Assembly (NCBI GenBank): GCA_026394095.1
Contig: JAPKYY010000146.1
Coordinates: forward strand, 1-5,968
Reading direction: 5' to 3'
From: Acidobacteriota bacterium
Lineage (GTDB): Bacteria > Acidobacteriota > Terriglobia > Bryobacterales > Bryobacteraceae
DNA length: 5,968 nucleotides
Shown here: piece after piece, positions 1-5,968 of the stretch
Position numbering within the stretch: the first letter of the stretch is position 1
Layout of the letters: every line of letters begins with the position of its first letter
Notes under the pieces: generated by a model
Database searches by the model: none
Told to the model about the DNA's origin: nothing
The model's input: the letters and a program-made list of their open reading frames with translations, nothing else
Position numbers and translations under genes: made by a program

Positions 1-1338
1 CGAACCGTCCGCATGTATTCGTGCGGCACGACGGTCTACAACTACGCCCATATCGGCAACCTGCGCACCTTCACATTCAACGACACTCTGCGGCGCTGGC
101 TGCGGTACCGCGGCTTCGTGCTCAACCATGTGATGAACATCACCGATGTGGAAGACAAGATCATCCGCAAGTCGATGGAGCTTGGTATTCCGATGTCGGA
201 ATACACGCTGAAGTATGAGAAGTTCTTTCTCGAAGACATGGACACAATGCGGATGGAGAAGCCGGAGAAGATTGTCCGCGCGACCGAACACATCCATGAA
301 ATGGTCGAGCTGATCGAGACGCTGCAAACCAAAGGATTCACTTATGATTCCGACGGTAGCGTTTACTACCGCATCAGCAAATTTCCGGGATACGGCAAGC
401 TGTCGCATCACGATTTCTCGGGGATTCAGGCAGGGGCTCGCGTCGATAACGACGAATACGACAAGGACGATGCTCGCGACTTCGTGCTGTGGAAGGCACG
501 CAAGGGCGAAGAACCAGCCTGGGACGCACCGTTTGGAGTTGGCCGTCCTGGCTGGCATATCGAATGCTCTGCGATGGCCATGAAGTATCTAGGCGATACA
601 CTCGATATCCACACGGGTGGCGTCGACCTTGCCTTTCCGCATCATGAAAACGAAATCGCGCAGTCTGAAGGCGCTTCTGGCAAGCCCTTTGCACGGTTCT
701 GGGTGCACTGCGAGCATCTGCATGTGGATATGCAGAAGATGTCGAAGAGTCTTGGCAACATCTTTACGCTGCGTGATCTGGTGGAGCTTGGCCATACGCC
801 AGAAGCACTGCGCTTTGTGCTGATGAGCGTGCCCTATCGCAAGAAGCTGAACTTTACGCTGGAGTCGATGCAGGGGGCACAAACCTCGATCGACAGGTTG
901 AGGAACTATAAACTGCGGATCGAGACCGCCAAGTTGGCGGCGGGTACAAATGAGGACGTGACGAAACTGGCGGCGGAAGCGCTGGCGAAGTTCGAGGCGT
1001 CGATGGATGATGACCTGAACACCGCCGAAGCGCTTGCGGCAGTATTTGAATTTGTTCGCGAAACCAATAGCCTGCTCGATCAGGAACAATTCCTCGAAGG
1101 TAACCGGGCGGCAGCACTTGATCTGCTGGCTCGCTTTGACACGGTATTCGACATTCTTGGAGTTCGTGTTGCAGCCGGAGGGATAGAAGACAGTGCCGTT
1201 GAAGCGTTGATTACAGAGCGCACGGCGGCAAAGAAAGCAAAACAATTTCAACGCTCAGACGAGATTCGCAAGCAATTGCTGGACGCCGGGATTGTGCTTG
1301 AAGATACCAAAGATGGAGTCAGGTGGAAGCGCAAGTAA
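1..1338 (+). CDS. cysS: Cysteinyl-tRNA synthetase (5' partial)
   Basis: This cytoplasmic class I aminoacyl-tRNA synthetase charges tRNA-Cys with cysteine using ATP. Counting residues from the ATG at 13, the sequence shows the HIGN signature at 13-16 and KMSKS at 242-246. The four zinc ligands match E. coli CysRS (C28, C209, H234, E238) at a constant offset of 24: C4, C185, H210 and E214. The C-terminal part carries the family's DDDLNTAEAL motif near 332-341 and an anticodon-binding tail ending at the TAA at 1336-1338. The ATG at 13 is not the true start: the four preceding codons read R-T-V-R in frame, and the family has about 20 more residues before the zinc cysteine. The gene therefore begins outside the window. 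Expected full length is about 465 residues, against 461 in E. coli. No frameshift or missing catalytic residue is seen. It ends 2 nt before the stop of the converging gene on the minus strand. Confidence 0.97.
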   Translation, partial: RTVRMYSCGTTVYNYAHIGNLRTFTFNDTLRRWLRYRGFVLNHVMNITDVEDKIIRKSMELGIPMSEYTLKYEKFFLEDMDTMRMEKPEKIVRATEHIHEMVELIETLQTKGFTYDSDGSVYYRISKFPGYGKLSHHDFSGIQAGARVDNDEYDKDDARDFVLWKARKGEEPAWDAPFGVGRPGWHIECSAMAMKYLGDTLDIHTGGVDLAFPHHENEIAQSEGASGKPFARFWVHCEHLHVDMQKMSKSLGNIFTLRDLVELGHTPEALRFVLMSVPYRKKLNFTLESMQGAQTSIDRLRNYKLRIETAKLAAGTNEDVTKLAAEALAKFEASMDDDLNTAEALAAVFEFVRETNSLLDQEQFLEGNRAAALDLLARFDTVFDILGVRVAAGGIEDSAVEALITERTAAKKAKQFQRSDEIRKQLLDAGIVLEDTKDGVRWKRK

Positions 1339-1340
1339 GG

Positions 1341-1625
1341 CTAGCGCGAAGCCATTCGAAGACCGATGCCAATCAACACTGCACCAAAGACTCCGTACCC
1401 GAGTACCGCTCCCCAGCCCCAGTCCTTGCGGCCATCGCGATGGGCCTTGAGTCCGGAATATGCTGCGAAAACGAGAACAATACCAGTGCCGAGCAGCAAT
1501 GCAATATCAAACCATGCGCGACGGCGGAATCCACCCTGCACTCTCATCACCGCAACCATGAGAGAAGCAGTAGAGACAAGTAATTGCGCCCAGATGGGCG
1601 CACTCCAGTTCAATAGGCCGCGCAC
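1341..1625 (-). CDS. Small three-helix inner-membrane protein, function unknown
   Basis: I do not recognise a named family. From the GTG at 1625-1623 the product is 94 residues. It has three hydrophobic stretches: about residues 9-27, 41-61 and 70-89. They are separated by short basic loops (GGFRRRAW and KAHRDGRKDW) and flanked by tryptophans, a typical interface pattern. It is probably an inner-membrane protein. The GTG is preferred because AGAGGA lies 8 nt upstream on the minus strand. The frame stays open to a TTG at 1700, but that start has no good ribosome site and would overlap the divergent gene by 47 nt. The stop (TAG, at 1343-1341) lies 2 nt past the cysS stop, so the genes converge with no room for a terminator between them. 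The coherent membrane topology, the ribosome site and the lack of a better gene in this 315-nt interval support it as real. Without homologs I remain moderately sure. Confidence 0.62.
   Translation of the reverse strand: MRGLLNWSAPIWAQLLVSTASLMVAVMRVQGGFRRRAWFDIALLLGTGIVLVFAAYSGLKAHRDGRKDWGWGAVLGYGVFGAVLIGIGLRMASR
1585..1602. repeat. Perfect 7-bp inverted repeat with 4-nt loop
   Basis: TGCGCCC, AGAT, GGGCGCA form a perfect GC-rich hairpin or palindrome. It lies 51 nt upstream of the ATG of the PLP enzyme gene at 1654 and inside the first codons of the minus-strand membrane gene, where it encodes part of the A-P-I-W-A-Q stretch. It could be an operator, a hairpin in the leader of the 1654 gene, or a chance result of coding constraint (GCG CCC / GGG CGC). 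No T-run follows on either strand, so it is not an intrinsic terminator. Confidence 0.35.
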
Positions 1626-1633
1626 AGCAAATA

Positions 1634-1639
1634 TCCTCT
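1634..1639 (-). promoter_or_regulatory. Ribosome binding site deciding the GTG start at 1625
   Basis: Read on the minus strand, AGAGGA is followed by the 8-nt spacer TATTTGCT and then GTG. This contains the GAGG core at normal spacing. It is the best ribosome site in the interval and favours a 94-residue product over the 119-residue form that would start at the TTG at 1700. Confidence 0.5.
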
Positions 1640-1653
1640 GCGAGTAAAAATCA

Positions 1654-2841
1654 ATGAAAATCCATTCTAAGGCCGTCCACGCGGGCGACCGCAAGCGCAA
1701 AGCCGGTACTCCGATTCCGGTGACTACTCCGATTCACACGGCAGCCAGCTTTTTCTATGACTCACTTGAGTCGATCGACAAAGTCTTTGCCAAAGAGATG
1801 CACGGTTATGCGTACTCCCGCTACGACAATCCTTCCAACGCGGCGCTCGAAGAACTGGTAAGCAGCCTTGAGGGTGCGCATGGCACATTGGCTACGTCTT
1901 CAGGGATGAGCGCATTGCAGATTGCGATCACCGCAGCGCTGACTGACCGTCGCAAGCACGTGCTGGCGGCCAATGCACTTTACGGGGCGACGGTGAAGTT
2001 GTTGCATCAGGTCTTTGAGCCCTTCGGCACCACCAATGCCTTTGTCGATATTTGTGATCTGGAGGCGATCGCAAAAGCAATTGCCACAGAAAAGCCTGGG
2101 GTGATCCTGATGGAGACCATCTCGAACCCGCTCTTGCGCATTGGCGAGATCGACAAGATTGCAAAGATGGCGCGTGAGGCAGGCGCATGCCTGATTGTGG
2201 ATAACACCTTTGCTACACCGGCACTGGTACGGCCGCTGGAGCTTGGTGCGCACATCTCGGTGAGCAGCGCGACCAAGTACCTGTCCGGGCATGGTGACGT
2301 GATCGGCGGCCTGGTGAGCTGCGATGAAGAACATTTTGAACCGGTGCGCGCGCTATCGCGGATTTATGGCCCAATTCTGGGCCCCTTTGAGTGCTATCTG
2401 ACGATGCGCGGCATCAAGACTTTTCCGCTGCGGTTTGACCGTCAGAATCAAAACGCGATTCGAGTGGCAGACTTCCTCTCAAAGCGAGCCAGGGTGGAAG
2501 CGGTTTACTTCCCGGGACTACCCAATCACCCGGATCAGGCAACCACTGCGCGACTGCTGCCCGAGGGTCATTTCGGTGCGATTGTATCGTTTGAGATTGA
2601 GGGTGCTGACAAACAAGGGGTCTTCAATTTCTTTGACCGCCTGAAAATGATTGTGCCTGCGACGAGCCTTGGCGACGTGCACACAATGGCGCTTTATCCA
2701 GCCATTGCATCGCATCGCGATATCCCTCCGAAGCAGCGGGCCCGGCTTGGAATTCGAGAGAATCTGATTCGAGTCTCTGCTGGAATTGAGGATATTGAAG
2801 ACATCCTCGCCGATCTCGATCAGGCTCTTGAGCTGAGCTAG
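1654..2841 (+). CDS. PLP-dependent Cys/Met metabolism enzyme (cystathionine gamma-synthase/lyase family)
   Basis: This 395-residue cytoplasmic fold-type I PLP enzyme belongs to the gamma-family of trans-sulfuration enzymes, normally homotetrameric. Visible landmarks: YSRYDNPS at 54-61 (Tyr and Arg that reach the PLP phosphate of the neighbouring subunit); SSGMSA at 82-87 (phosphate loop); Y110 (ring-stacking tyrosine); D183 in VDNTFATP (pyridine nitrogen); S205/T207 and the Schiff-base lysine K208 in SSATKYLSGH; R373 in the RVSAGIED carboxylate-binding motif. Length is normal. The exact reaction is unclear. The position after Y110-G is alanine, where methionine gamma-lyase has cysteine, and the SLGGxES motif of cystathionine synthases and lyases reads SLGDVHT at 338-344. 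Cystathionine synthase or lyase, methionine gamma-lyase-like and O-acyl-homoserine sulfhydrylase activities all stay possible, so I give no symbol. The ATG start is preceded only by a weak GCGAG site, but the N-terminus (KAVHAGD...TTPIHTAASF) aligns with the family from here. The next gene follows after 16 nt. Confidence 0.95.
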   Translation: MKIHSKAVHAGDRKRKAGTPIPVTTPIHTAASFFYDSLESIDKVFAKEMHGYAYSRYDNPSNAALEELVSSLEGAHGTLATSSGMSALQIAITAALTDRRKHVLAANALYGATVKLLHQVFEPFGTTNAFVDICDLEAIAKAIATEKPGVILMETISNPLLRIGEIDKIAKMAREAGACLIVDNTFATPALVRPLELGAHISVSSATKYLSGHGDVIGGLVSCDEEHFEPVRALSRIYGPILGPFECYLTMRGIKTFPLRFDRQNQNAIRVADFLSKRARVEAVYFPGLPNHPDQATTARLLPEGHFGAIVSFEIEGADKQGVFNFFDRLKMIVPATSLGDVHTMALYPAIASHRDIPPKQRARLGIRENLIRVSAGIEDIEDILADLDQALELS

Positions 2842-2857
2842 GTTAAGATAGGCGACT

Positions 2858-4828
2858 ATGGCCATTTACGCCTCAACAGTTTTTCTTAGTGCATTTCTTC
2901 TGTTTCTGGTTCAGCCACTGATTGCAAAACTGATCCTTCCCTGGTTTGGTGGATCTGCCGTGGTCTGGAACACTTGCATGTTGTTCTTTCAGATCCTGCT
3001 GTTGGCCGGATACGCGTACGCGCACTGGACCATTCAGAAGCTGAGCCCGAAAGCGCAGTTTCGTCTGCACTCGATTTTGCTAGCGCTCGCGGTGATTCTG
3101 ACTCCTGCGTTGCCACCGGAATGGCTGAAGCCCGGGGGAGAATCCGCACCGGTACTGCCCATTCTCGCCGTGCTCATGGTGACCATTGGGCTGCCTTACT
3201 TCCTGCTGTCGTCTACCAGCCCTCTTCTGCAAGCCTGGTATTCGCGTGTGCATAATGCCGCACCGCCATATCGACTCTTTGCTTTGTCTAACCTTGCCAG
3301 CCTGCTAGCGTTGCTGGCATATCCGATTGCCATCGAACCTTATTTGCCGGCCGGGTACCAAGCCTATACCTGGCATGCTGCCTTTGCGGCATTCGGACTC
3401 TTCTGTGCCTACACGGCCTGGCGTGCGTCTGTGGCACTGCCTGGTGAAGTTGCTCAGACCGAGGAGTCTGGCGAGATCCCCGCCCCACCGACAAAGAAGG
3501 ACTATCTTCTCTGGATCACACTTGCCTCGCTGCCGACAATGCTTTTTCTTGCATTCACAAGCCACCTGGTGCAGAACGTTGCCTCGATTCCCTTCCTGTG
3601 GGTAGTGCCGCTCTCGATGTACCTGCTGAGCTTCATTCTTGTTTTTGATTCAGACAAAATCTATCGCCCAATGATCTTCCGCATTGCGACTCCGATCATT
3701 CTCGGTGGATTGCTTTACGGGATCTACCTCACCGATTCCGACACCAAACTCCACTACCAACTGGCTGCAGCTGCGTTCTCTTTGCTTGTGTTCTGCACGT
3801 TCTGCCATGGAGAGCTGGCTGCCCGCAAGCCGCACCCGCGCTATCTGACGATGTTCTTTTTGATGATGTCTGTTGGCGGGGCTATCGGCGGCTTCCTCAT
3901 TTCGATTGCGGCACCAATGCTGCTGCCTGGTTATTTCGAACTCTACATCGCGCTCGCGCTCTTTGCCTTTGCAGCGCTGATGATGCTTTACCGCGAACAT
4001 TGGTCGACCGACATTCTCTGGACCGCTGCCGCTGTAGCAACTGTGGTTCTGGCCTTCATCGAGATCCGGGTGATAACCAACGGCAGCCGGCTGATGGTTC
4101 GTAATTTTTACGGGTCGCTTCGGGTGCAGGATTCGACTTCGGGCACCGACAAGGAGACGTGGACCCGCACGCTGATTCACGGCACGATCAACCACGGGTT
4201 GCAATTTCTGAGCGATGAACGGGCGCAGCTGCCTACAACCTACTATGGGCCGAACTCAGGCGTAGGGCTCGCCATCGTCAATACGTGGCAGATGAACCAC
4301 CGCGTTGGCCTGATTGGTCTTGGCACCGGCACGCTGAGTTCTTATGCCCGCAAGGGTGACTACTATCGCATCTACGAAATCAATCCGCTGGTGCTTGATG
4401 TGGCGCGAGCGGATTTCCGCTTTCTCAAGGGATGCCGCGGCACCTGCGACATCGTTCTTGGGGATGCCCGGCTTTCGCTTGAACGTGACCCAATCCAAAA
4501 CTTCGATGTGCTGGCGGTGGATGCATTTTCGGGCGATTCGATCCCCGTCCATTTGCTCACGAAAGAAGCCTTTCAGCTCTACTTCCGTCACCTGAAGGGG
4601 CCGAACGGCGTGCTTGCCGTGCACGTTTCAAACAAGCACCTGAGGCTTGGGCCTGTGGTGGAACGCATTGCTACCAGTCTTGGCATGAAGACGCTGGAAA
4701 TCACGAACGAAGAGATCGACGAAGCACAGGTCTTCTCTTCTGACTGGGTGCTGGTTTACCGGCCAGAAGCGGCCATTGCGAATAATCCACTGGTAACCTC
4801 CGCTGGCGAGAAAGTTGCCGCCCGGTAG
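2858..4828 (+). CDS. Fused multi-pass membrane / spermidine-synthase-like protein
   Basis: The protein has 656 residues. Residues 1-405 contain about 13 hydrophobic segments (near 3-25, 38-56, 69-84, 98-116, 140-160, 168-188, 216-236, 244-263, 272-291, 298-316, 329-352, 358-377, 385-402), with a hydrophilic linker at about 190-215. Residues 410-635 form a Rossmann-type aminopropyltransferase/methyltransferase-like domain: HGTINHG at 441-447, a nucleotide-binding GLGTG at 487-491, an acidic ribose-binding E507 in YEINP, GDAR at 535-538 and DAFSGDSIP at 555-563. This architecture matches proteins annotated 'fused MFS/spermidine synthase'. The catalytic loop differs from the DS(S/T)DP motif of true spermidine synthases, so polyamine synthesis should not be assumed; the substrate is unknown. 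The soluble domain probably faces the cytoplasm, where SAM or decarboxylated SAM is available. The ATG at 2858 has an AGG 5 nt upstream and begins directly in the first helix. Its last 14 nt overlap the next gene. Confidence 0.9.
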   Translation: MAIYASTVFLSAFLLFLVQPLIAKLILPWFGGSAVVWNTCMLFFQILLLAGYAYAHWTIQKLSPKAQFRLHSILLALAVILTPALPPEWLKPGGESAPVLPILAVLMVTIGLPYFLLSSTSPLLQAWYSRVHNAAPPYRLFALSNLASLLALLAYPIAIEPYLPAGYQAYTWHAAFAAFGLFCAYTAWRASVALPGEVAQTEESGEIPAPPTKKDYLLWITLASLPTMLFLAFTSHLVQNVASIPFLWVVPLSMYLLSFILVFDSDKIYRPMIFRIATPIILGGLLYGIYLTDSDTKLHYQLAAAAFSLLVFCTFCHGELAARKPHPRYLTMFFLMMSVGGAIGGFLISIAAPMLLPGYFELYIALALFAFAALMMLYREHWSTDILWTAAAVATVVLAFIEIRVITNGSRLMVRNFYGSLRVQDSTSGTDKETWTRTLIHGTINHGLQFLSDERAQLPTTYYGPNSGVGLAIVNTWQMNHRVGLIGLGTGTLSSYARKGDYYRIYEINPLVLDVARADFRFLKGCRGTCDIVLGDARLSLERDPIQNFDVLAVDAFSGDSIPVHLLTKEAFQLYFRHLKGPNGVLAVHVSNKHLRLGPVVERIATSLGMKTLEITNEEIDEAQVFSSDWVLVYRPEAAIANNPLVTSAGEKVAAR

Positions 4829-5492
4829 CGCTCAAGAACGCGAGTTGATTGCGAGTTCGCTGCAGCAATTTCAACTGGGGGAAGGCTCCGATGGGCTTGG
4901 GCTTCTGCGCAGGGCCACCGAGTTCAGCGGCCGTAACGGCATCAGTTCCCTTCCCGAGGCGATGCAGCAATTCATTCGTGAGGAGCAGCGTCATTCGGCC
5001 GTGCTGGGGCTTTATCTGGATCGCGAATCTATTCCCCGGTTGCAGAATCATTGGGTGGATCATATCTTTCGACGCGTCCGTAATCTGGCAGGCTTTGAGC
5101 TGATGCTGACTGTGCTGGTGACGGCCGAGTTTATTGCGATCCCGTACTATACGGCGATTCATGATGTGACGAAATCGGAATGCCTGCGCCGCATTGCAAA
5201 GCGCATTCTCAATGATGAGGCCCAGCACCTGGAGTTTCAGGCTGACAATCTGGCGCTGTGCGCGGCAGGACGGGGTGATTTGGGGAGGCTGGGAACCATT
5301 TTGTTTCAGTGGCTGATGCTGAGTTTCGCCGCAGCACTGGTCTATTCGATGCACTCACGACTGTTCAGAACAGCAGGTTTCGGCCCCTTGCGCTTCTGGT
5401 CGATGGCATTCGAAGCGCATAAGGCAATCTTCCATAAACTGGCGTTGGGGGCAGGTACAGTGAGTGAGCCGGCCAGAGCTTATCTGAGATGA
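4815..5492 (+). CDS. Ferritin-like putative diiron protein
   Basis: This predicted 225-residue helical protein has the metal-ligand spacing of a ferritin-like diiron bundle: E23 (in QFQLGE), E57-x-x-H60 (EEQRH), E105 (in VTAEF) and E135-x-x-H138 (DEAQH). The gaps of 34, 48 and 30 residues resemble rubrerythrin-type bundles. The diiron role is inferred; candidate activities are oxygen/peroxide chemistry, a hydroxylase/oxygenase or iron handling. One hydrophobic helix at about 161-178 could associate with a membrane. The start is a TTG, because the frame has no ATG before residue 50 and the segment carrying E23 must be included. The frame is open only back to 4797, so the start lies between 4797 and about 4845; a second TTG at 4845 is the alternative. 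GCGAG lies just upstream of 4815. The 14-nt overlap with the previous gene suggests translational coupling and co-expression. No terminator is visible after the TGA. Confidence 0.85.
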   Translation: MPPGSAQERELIASSLQQFQLGEGSDGLGLLRRATEFSGRNGISSLPEAMQQFIREEQRHSAVLGLYLDRESIPRLQNHWVDHIFRRVRNLAGFELMLTVLVTAEFIAIPYYTAIHDVTKSECLRRIAKRILNDEAQHLEFQADNLALCAAGRGDLGRLGTILFQWLMLSFAAALVYSMHSRLFRTAGFGPLRFWSMAFEAHKAIFHKLALGAGTVSEPARAYLR

Positions 5493-5512
5493 AGATGGGG
5501 GAGTGCTATAAA
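5484..5512 (+). promoter_or_regulatory. Candidate sigma-70-type promoter for the receptor gene
   Basis: CTGAGA at 5484-5489 matches 4 of 6 bases of the -35 consensus. TATAAA at 5507-5512 matches 5 of 6 bases of the -10 consensus, and the spacer is 17 nt. It sits in an AT-richer patch just past the end of the ferritin-like gene, with the -35 box overlapping its last codons. Transcription would begin near 5519, leaving a leader of about 55 nt before the ATG at 5575. The call is by eye only, and this phylum may have a different consensus. Confidence 0.32.
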
Positions 5513-5574
5513 GATATTTCAAATTGGTTCCATCTAAAGCAATCTGGAGGGCGACTCAAAGGCTAAGCATCGGT

Positions 5575-5968
5575 ATGATTCTTGCTCTGGAGTTGGCTGC
5601 TCAAAAGCCTCCTGAGGCTAAAGCACCGGAAGAAGTAGCTGCCCCGGCAAACTTGTTGGGCAAGGTAAATACTCAAGCCGGTGAGGCCCGGCGCAACGAA
5701 AATGTCTTCATTACGGCCATCGACAACAATGCGCAGAAGGAGTCGAGTGTCCGGGTTGGGATGACAGCGACGGCGATTACGGAATTCACAGCGGCATCGA
5801 GGTTCTTTGGTGCGGAGTTTGGGCTTTCCCCAAGCAGCCCGATTCATCTTGGGGCAGTGCGGGCGCGGAGGGATCTGCACGGGAACCTGAATTGGACACA
5901 CGTGAATTCCGTTTTTGCAGCCCGTAGTTTCTTTCAGGCTGGGAGTGTTTTGCCTGCGCGAGAAAACA
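5575..5968 (+). CDS. TonB-dependent-receptor-like outer-membrane protein, N-terminal part (3' partial)
   Basis: The frame runs open to the window edge, giving 131 complete codons. After a Pro/Ala/Glu-rich segment (residues about 10-27) comes a plug-like region: RRNENVFITAIDNNAQKES, then VGMTATAITEF, then RFFGAEFGLSPSSPIHLG, then LHGNLNWTHVNSVFAARSFF and PAREN. The last parts align in style with Oar-type receptors of Acidobacteriota (AEFG...VNVVTKSG...HGS.FEF.RN..LDARNFF...PFRRNQFG), so this is probably the plug end and first barrel strand of a large outer-membrane protein; the ligand is unknown. The start is uncertain. ATG 5575 has only a distant AAAGG (12 nt) and a GGAGG 24 nt away, and gives a poor signal peptide. 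An in-frame TTG at 5524 would add a basic n-region before the hydrophobic run SIGMILALELAA, a better export signal, but it leaves almost no leader after the candidate promoter. The frame closes at 5509-5511, so no longer N-terminus is possible. Confidence 0.75.
   Translation, partial: MILALELAAQKPPEAKAPEEVAAPANLLGKVNTQAGEARRNENVFITAIDNNAQKESSVRVGMTATAITEFTAASRFFGAEFGLSPSSPIHLGAVRARRDLHGNLNWTHVNSVFAARSFFQAGSVLPAREN

Noticed and set aside
13..15. ATG at 13 as the start of cysteinyl-tRNA synthetase
   Set aside because: The frame is open to the left edge, and the preceding residues R-T-V-R fit the family. The zinc-ligand offset against E. coli shows about 20 residues are still missing, so this methionine is internal.
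589..1251. Long open frame on the minus strand opposite cysS
   Set aside because: It lies wholly opposite a conserved gene, its product has no recognisable domain or sensible composition, and the cysS frame explains the sequence.
1339..1353. Possible hairpin GGCT...AGCC between cysS and the convergent gene as a bidirectional terminator
   Set aside because: The stem is only 4 bp and no T-run follows on either strand.
1323..1583. Plus-strand open frame opposite the small membrane gene
   Set aside because: Its composition is random-looking with no helices or motif, whereas the minus-strand frame gives a coherent three-helix membrane protein.
1609..1637. Possible promoter TTCAAT / TATCCT upstream of the PLP gene
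   Set aside because: The -35 box matches only 3 of 6 and the -10 box 4 of 6 bases, which is not better than chance in this length.
1339..1653. SAM-type riboswitch ahead of the sulfur amino acid enzyme gene
   Set aside because: I looked for a multi-helix leader and terminator arrangement and found only the single 7-bp palindrome. The interval is better explained by the antisense coding sequence.
3650..4204. Minus-strand open frame inside the membrane fusion gene
   Set aside because: Its charged, low-complexity composition is what results from reading transmembrane codons on the opposite strand. No start signal or domain is seen.
4701..5354. Long open frame on the minus strand opposite the ferritin-like gene and the end of the membrane fusion
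   Set aside because: The product is rich in Gln, Arg and His with no motif or hydrophobic core. The plus-strand frames carry clear diiron and Rossmann motifs, so this is a shadow.

Overview
The window comes from a compact, moderately GC-rich bacterial chromosome, almost certainly a Gram-negative. The best guess is an Acidobacteriota (Terriglobia / Acidobacteriaceae-like) genome. That guess rests on the style of three proteins: an Oar-type outer-membrane receptor beginning at the right edge, an MFS/spermidine-synthase-like fusion, and a ferritin-like protein of the 'QFQLGE' type. It is an inference from remembered family resemblance, not a database result. I see no tRNA or rRNA gene, CRISPR array, insertion sequence, integrase or plasmid function.

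Layout. (1) Positions 1-1338 (+) hold cysS, cysteinyl-tRNA synthetase, lacking only about its first 20 codons. (2) Positions 1341-1625 (-) hold a small three-helix membrane protein of unknown function, squeezed tail-to-tail against cysS and head-to-head against the next gene. (3) Positions 1654-2841 (+) hold a PLP-dependent Cys/Met-metabolism enzyme of the cystathionine synthase/lyase family. (4) Positions 2858-4828 (+) hold a 656-residue protein that joins a multi-pass membrane domain to a C-terminal spermidine-synthase-like Rossmann domain. (5) Positions 4815-5492 (+) hold a ferritin-like putative diiron protein that starts at a TTG inside the end of gene 4. (6) From 5575 to the right edge (+) lies the N-terminal part of a TonB-dependent-receptor-like outer-membrane protein.

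Genes 3, 4 and 5 are spaced 16 nt apart and then overlap by 14 nt, so they look like one transcription unit, with likely translational coupling of 4 and 5. The sulfur amino acid theme (Cys-tRNA synthetase, trans-sulfuration enzyme, and a fold that binds SAM or decarboxylated SAM) suggests a loose metabolic link, but nothing in the sequence proves a shared pathway. The receptor gene is separated by an AT-richer gap of about 80 nt with a plausible sigma-70-type promoter, so it may be transcribed on its own.

Most of the window is ordinary chromosomal content. The parts least explained by known biology are the coupled pair of the spermidine-synthase-like membrane fusion and the ferritin-like protein, the small antisense membrane gene, and the receptor that lacks room for the usual N-terminal domain.
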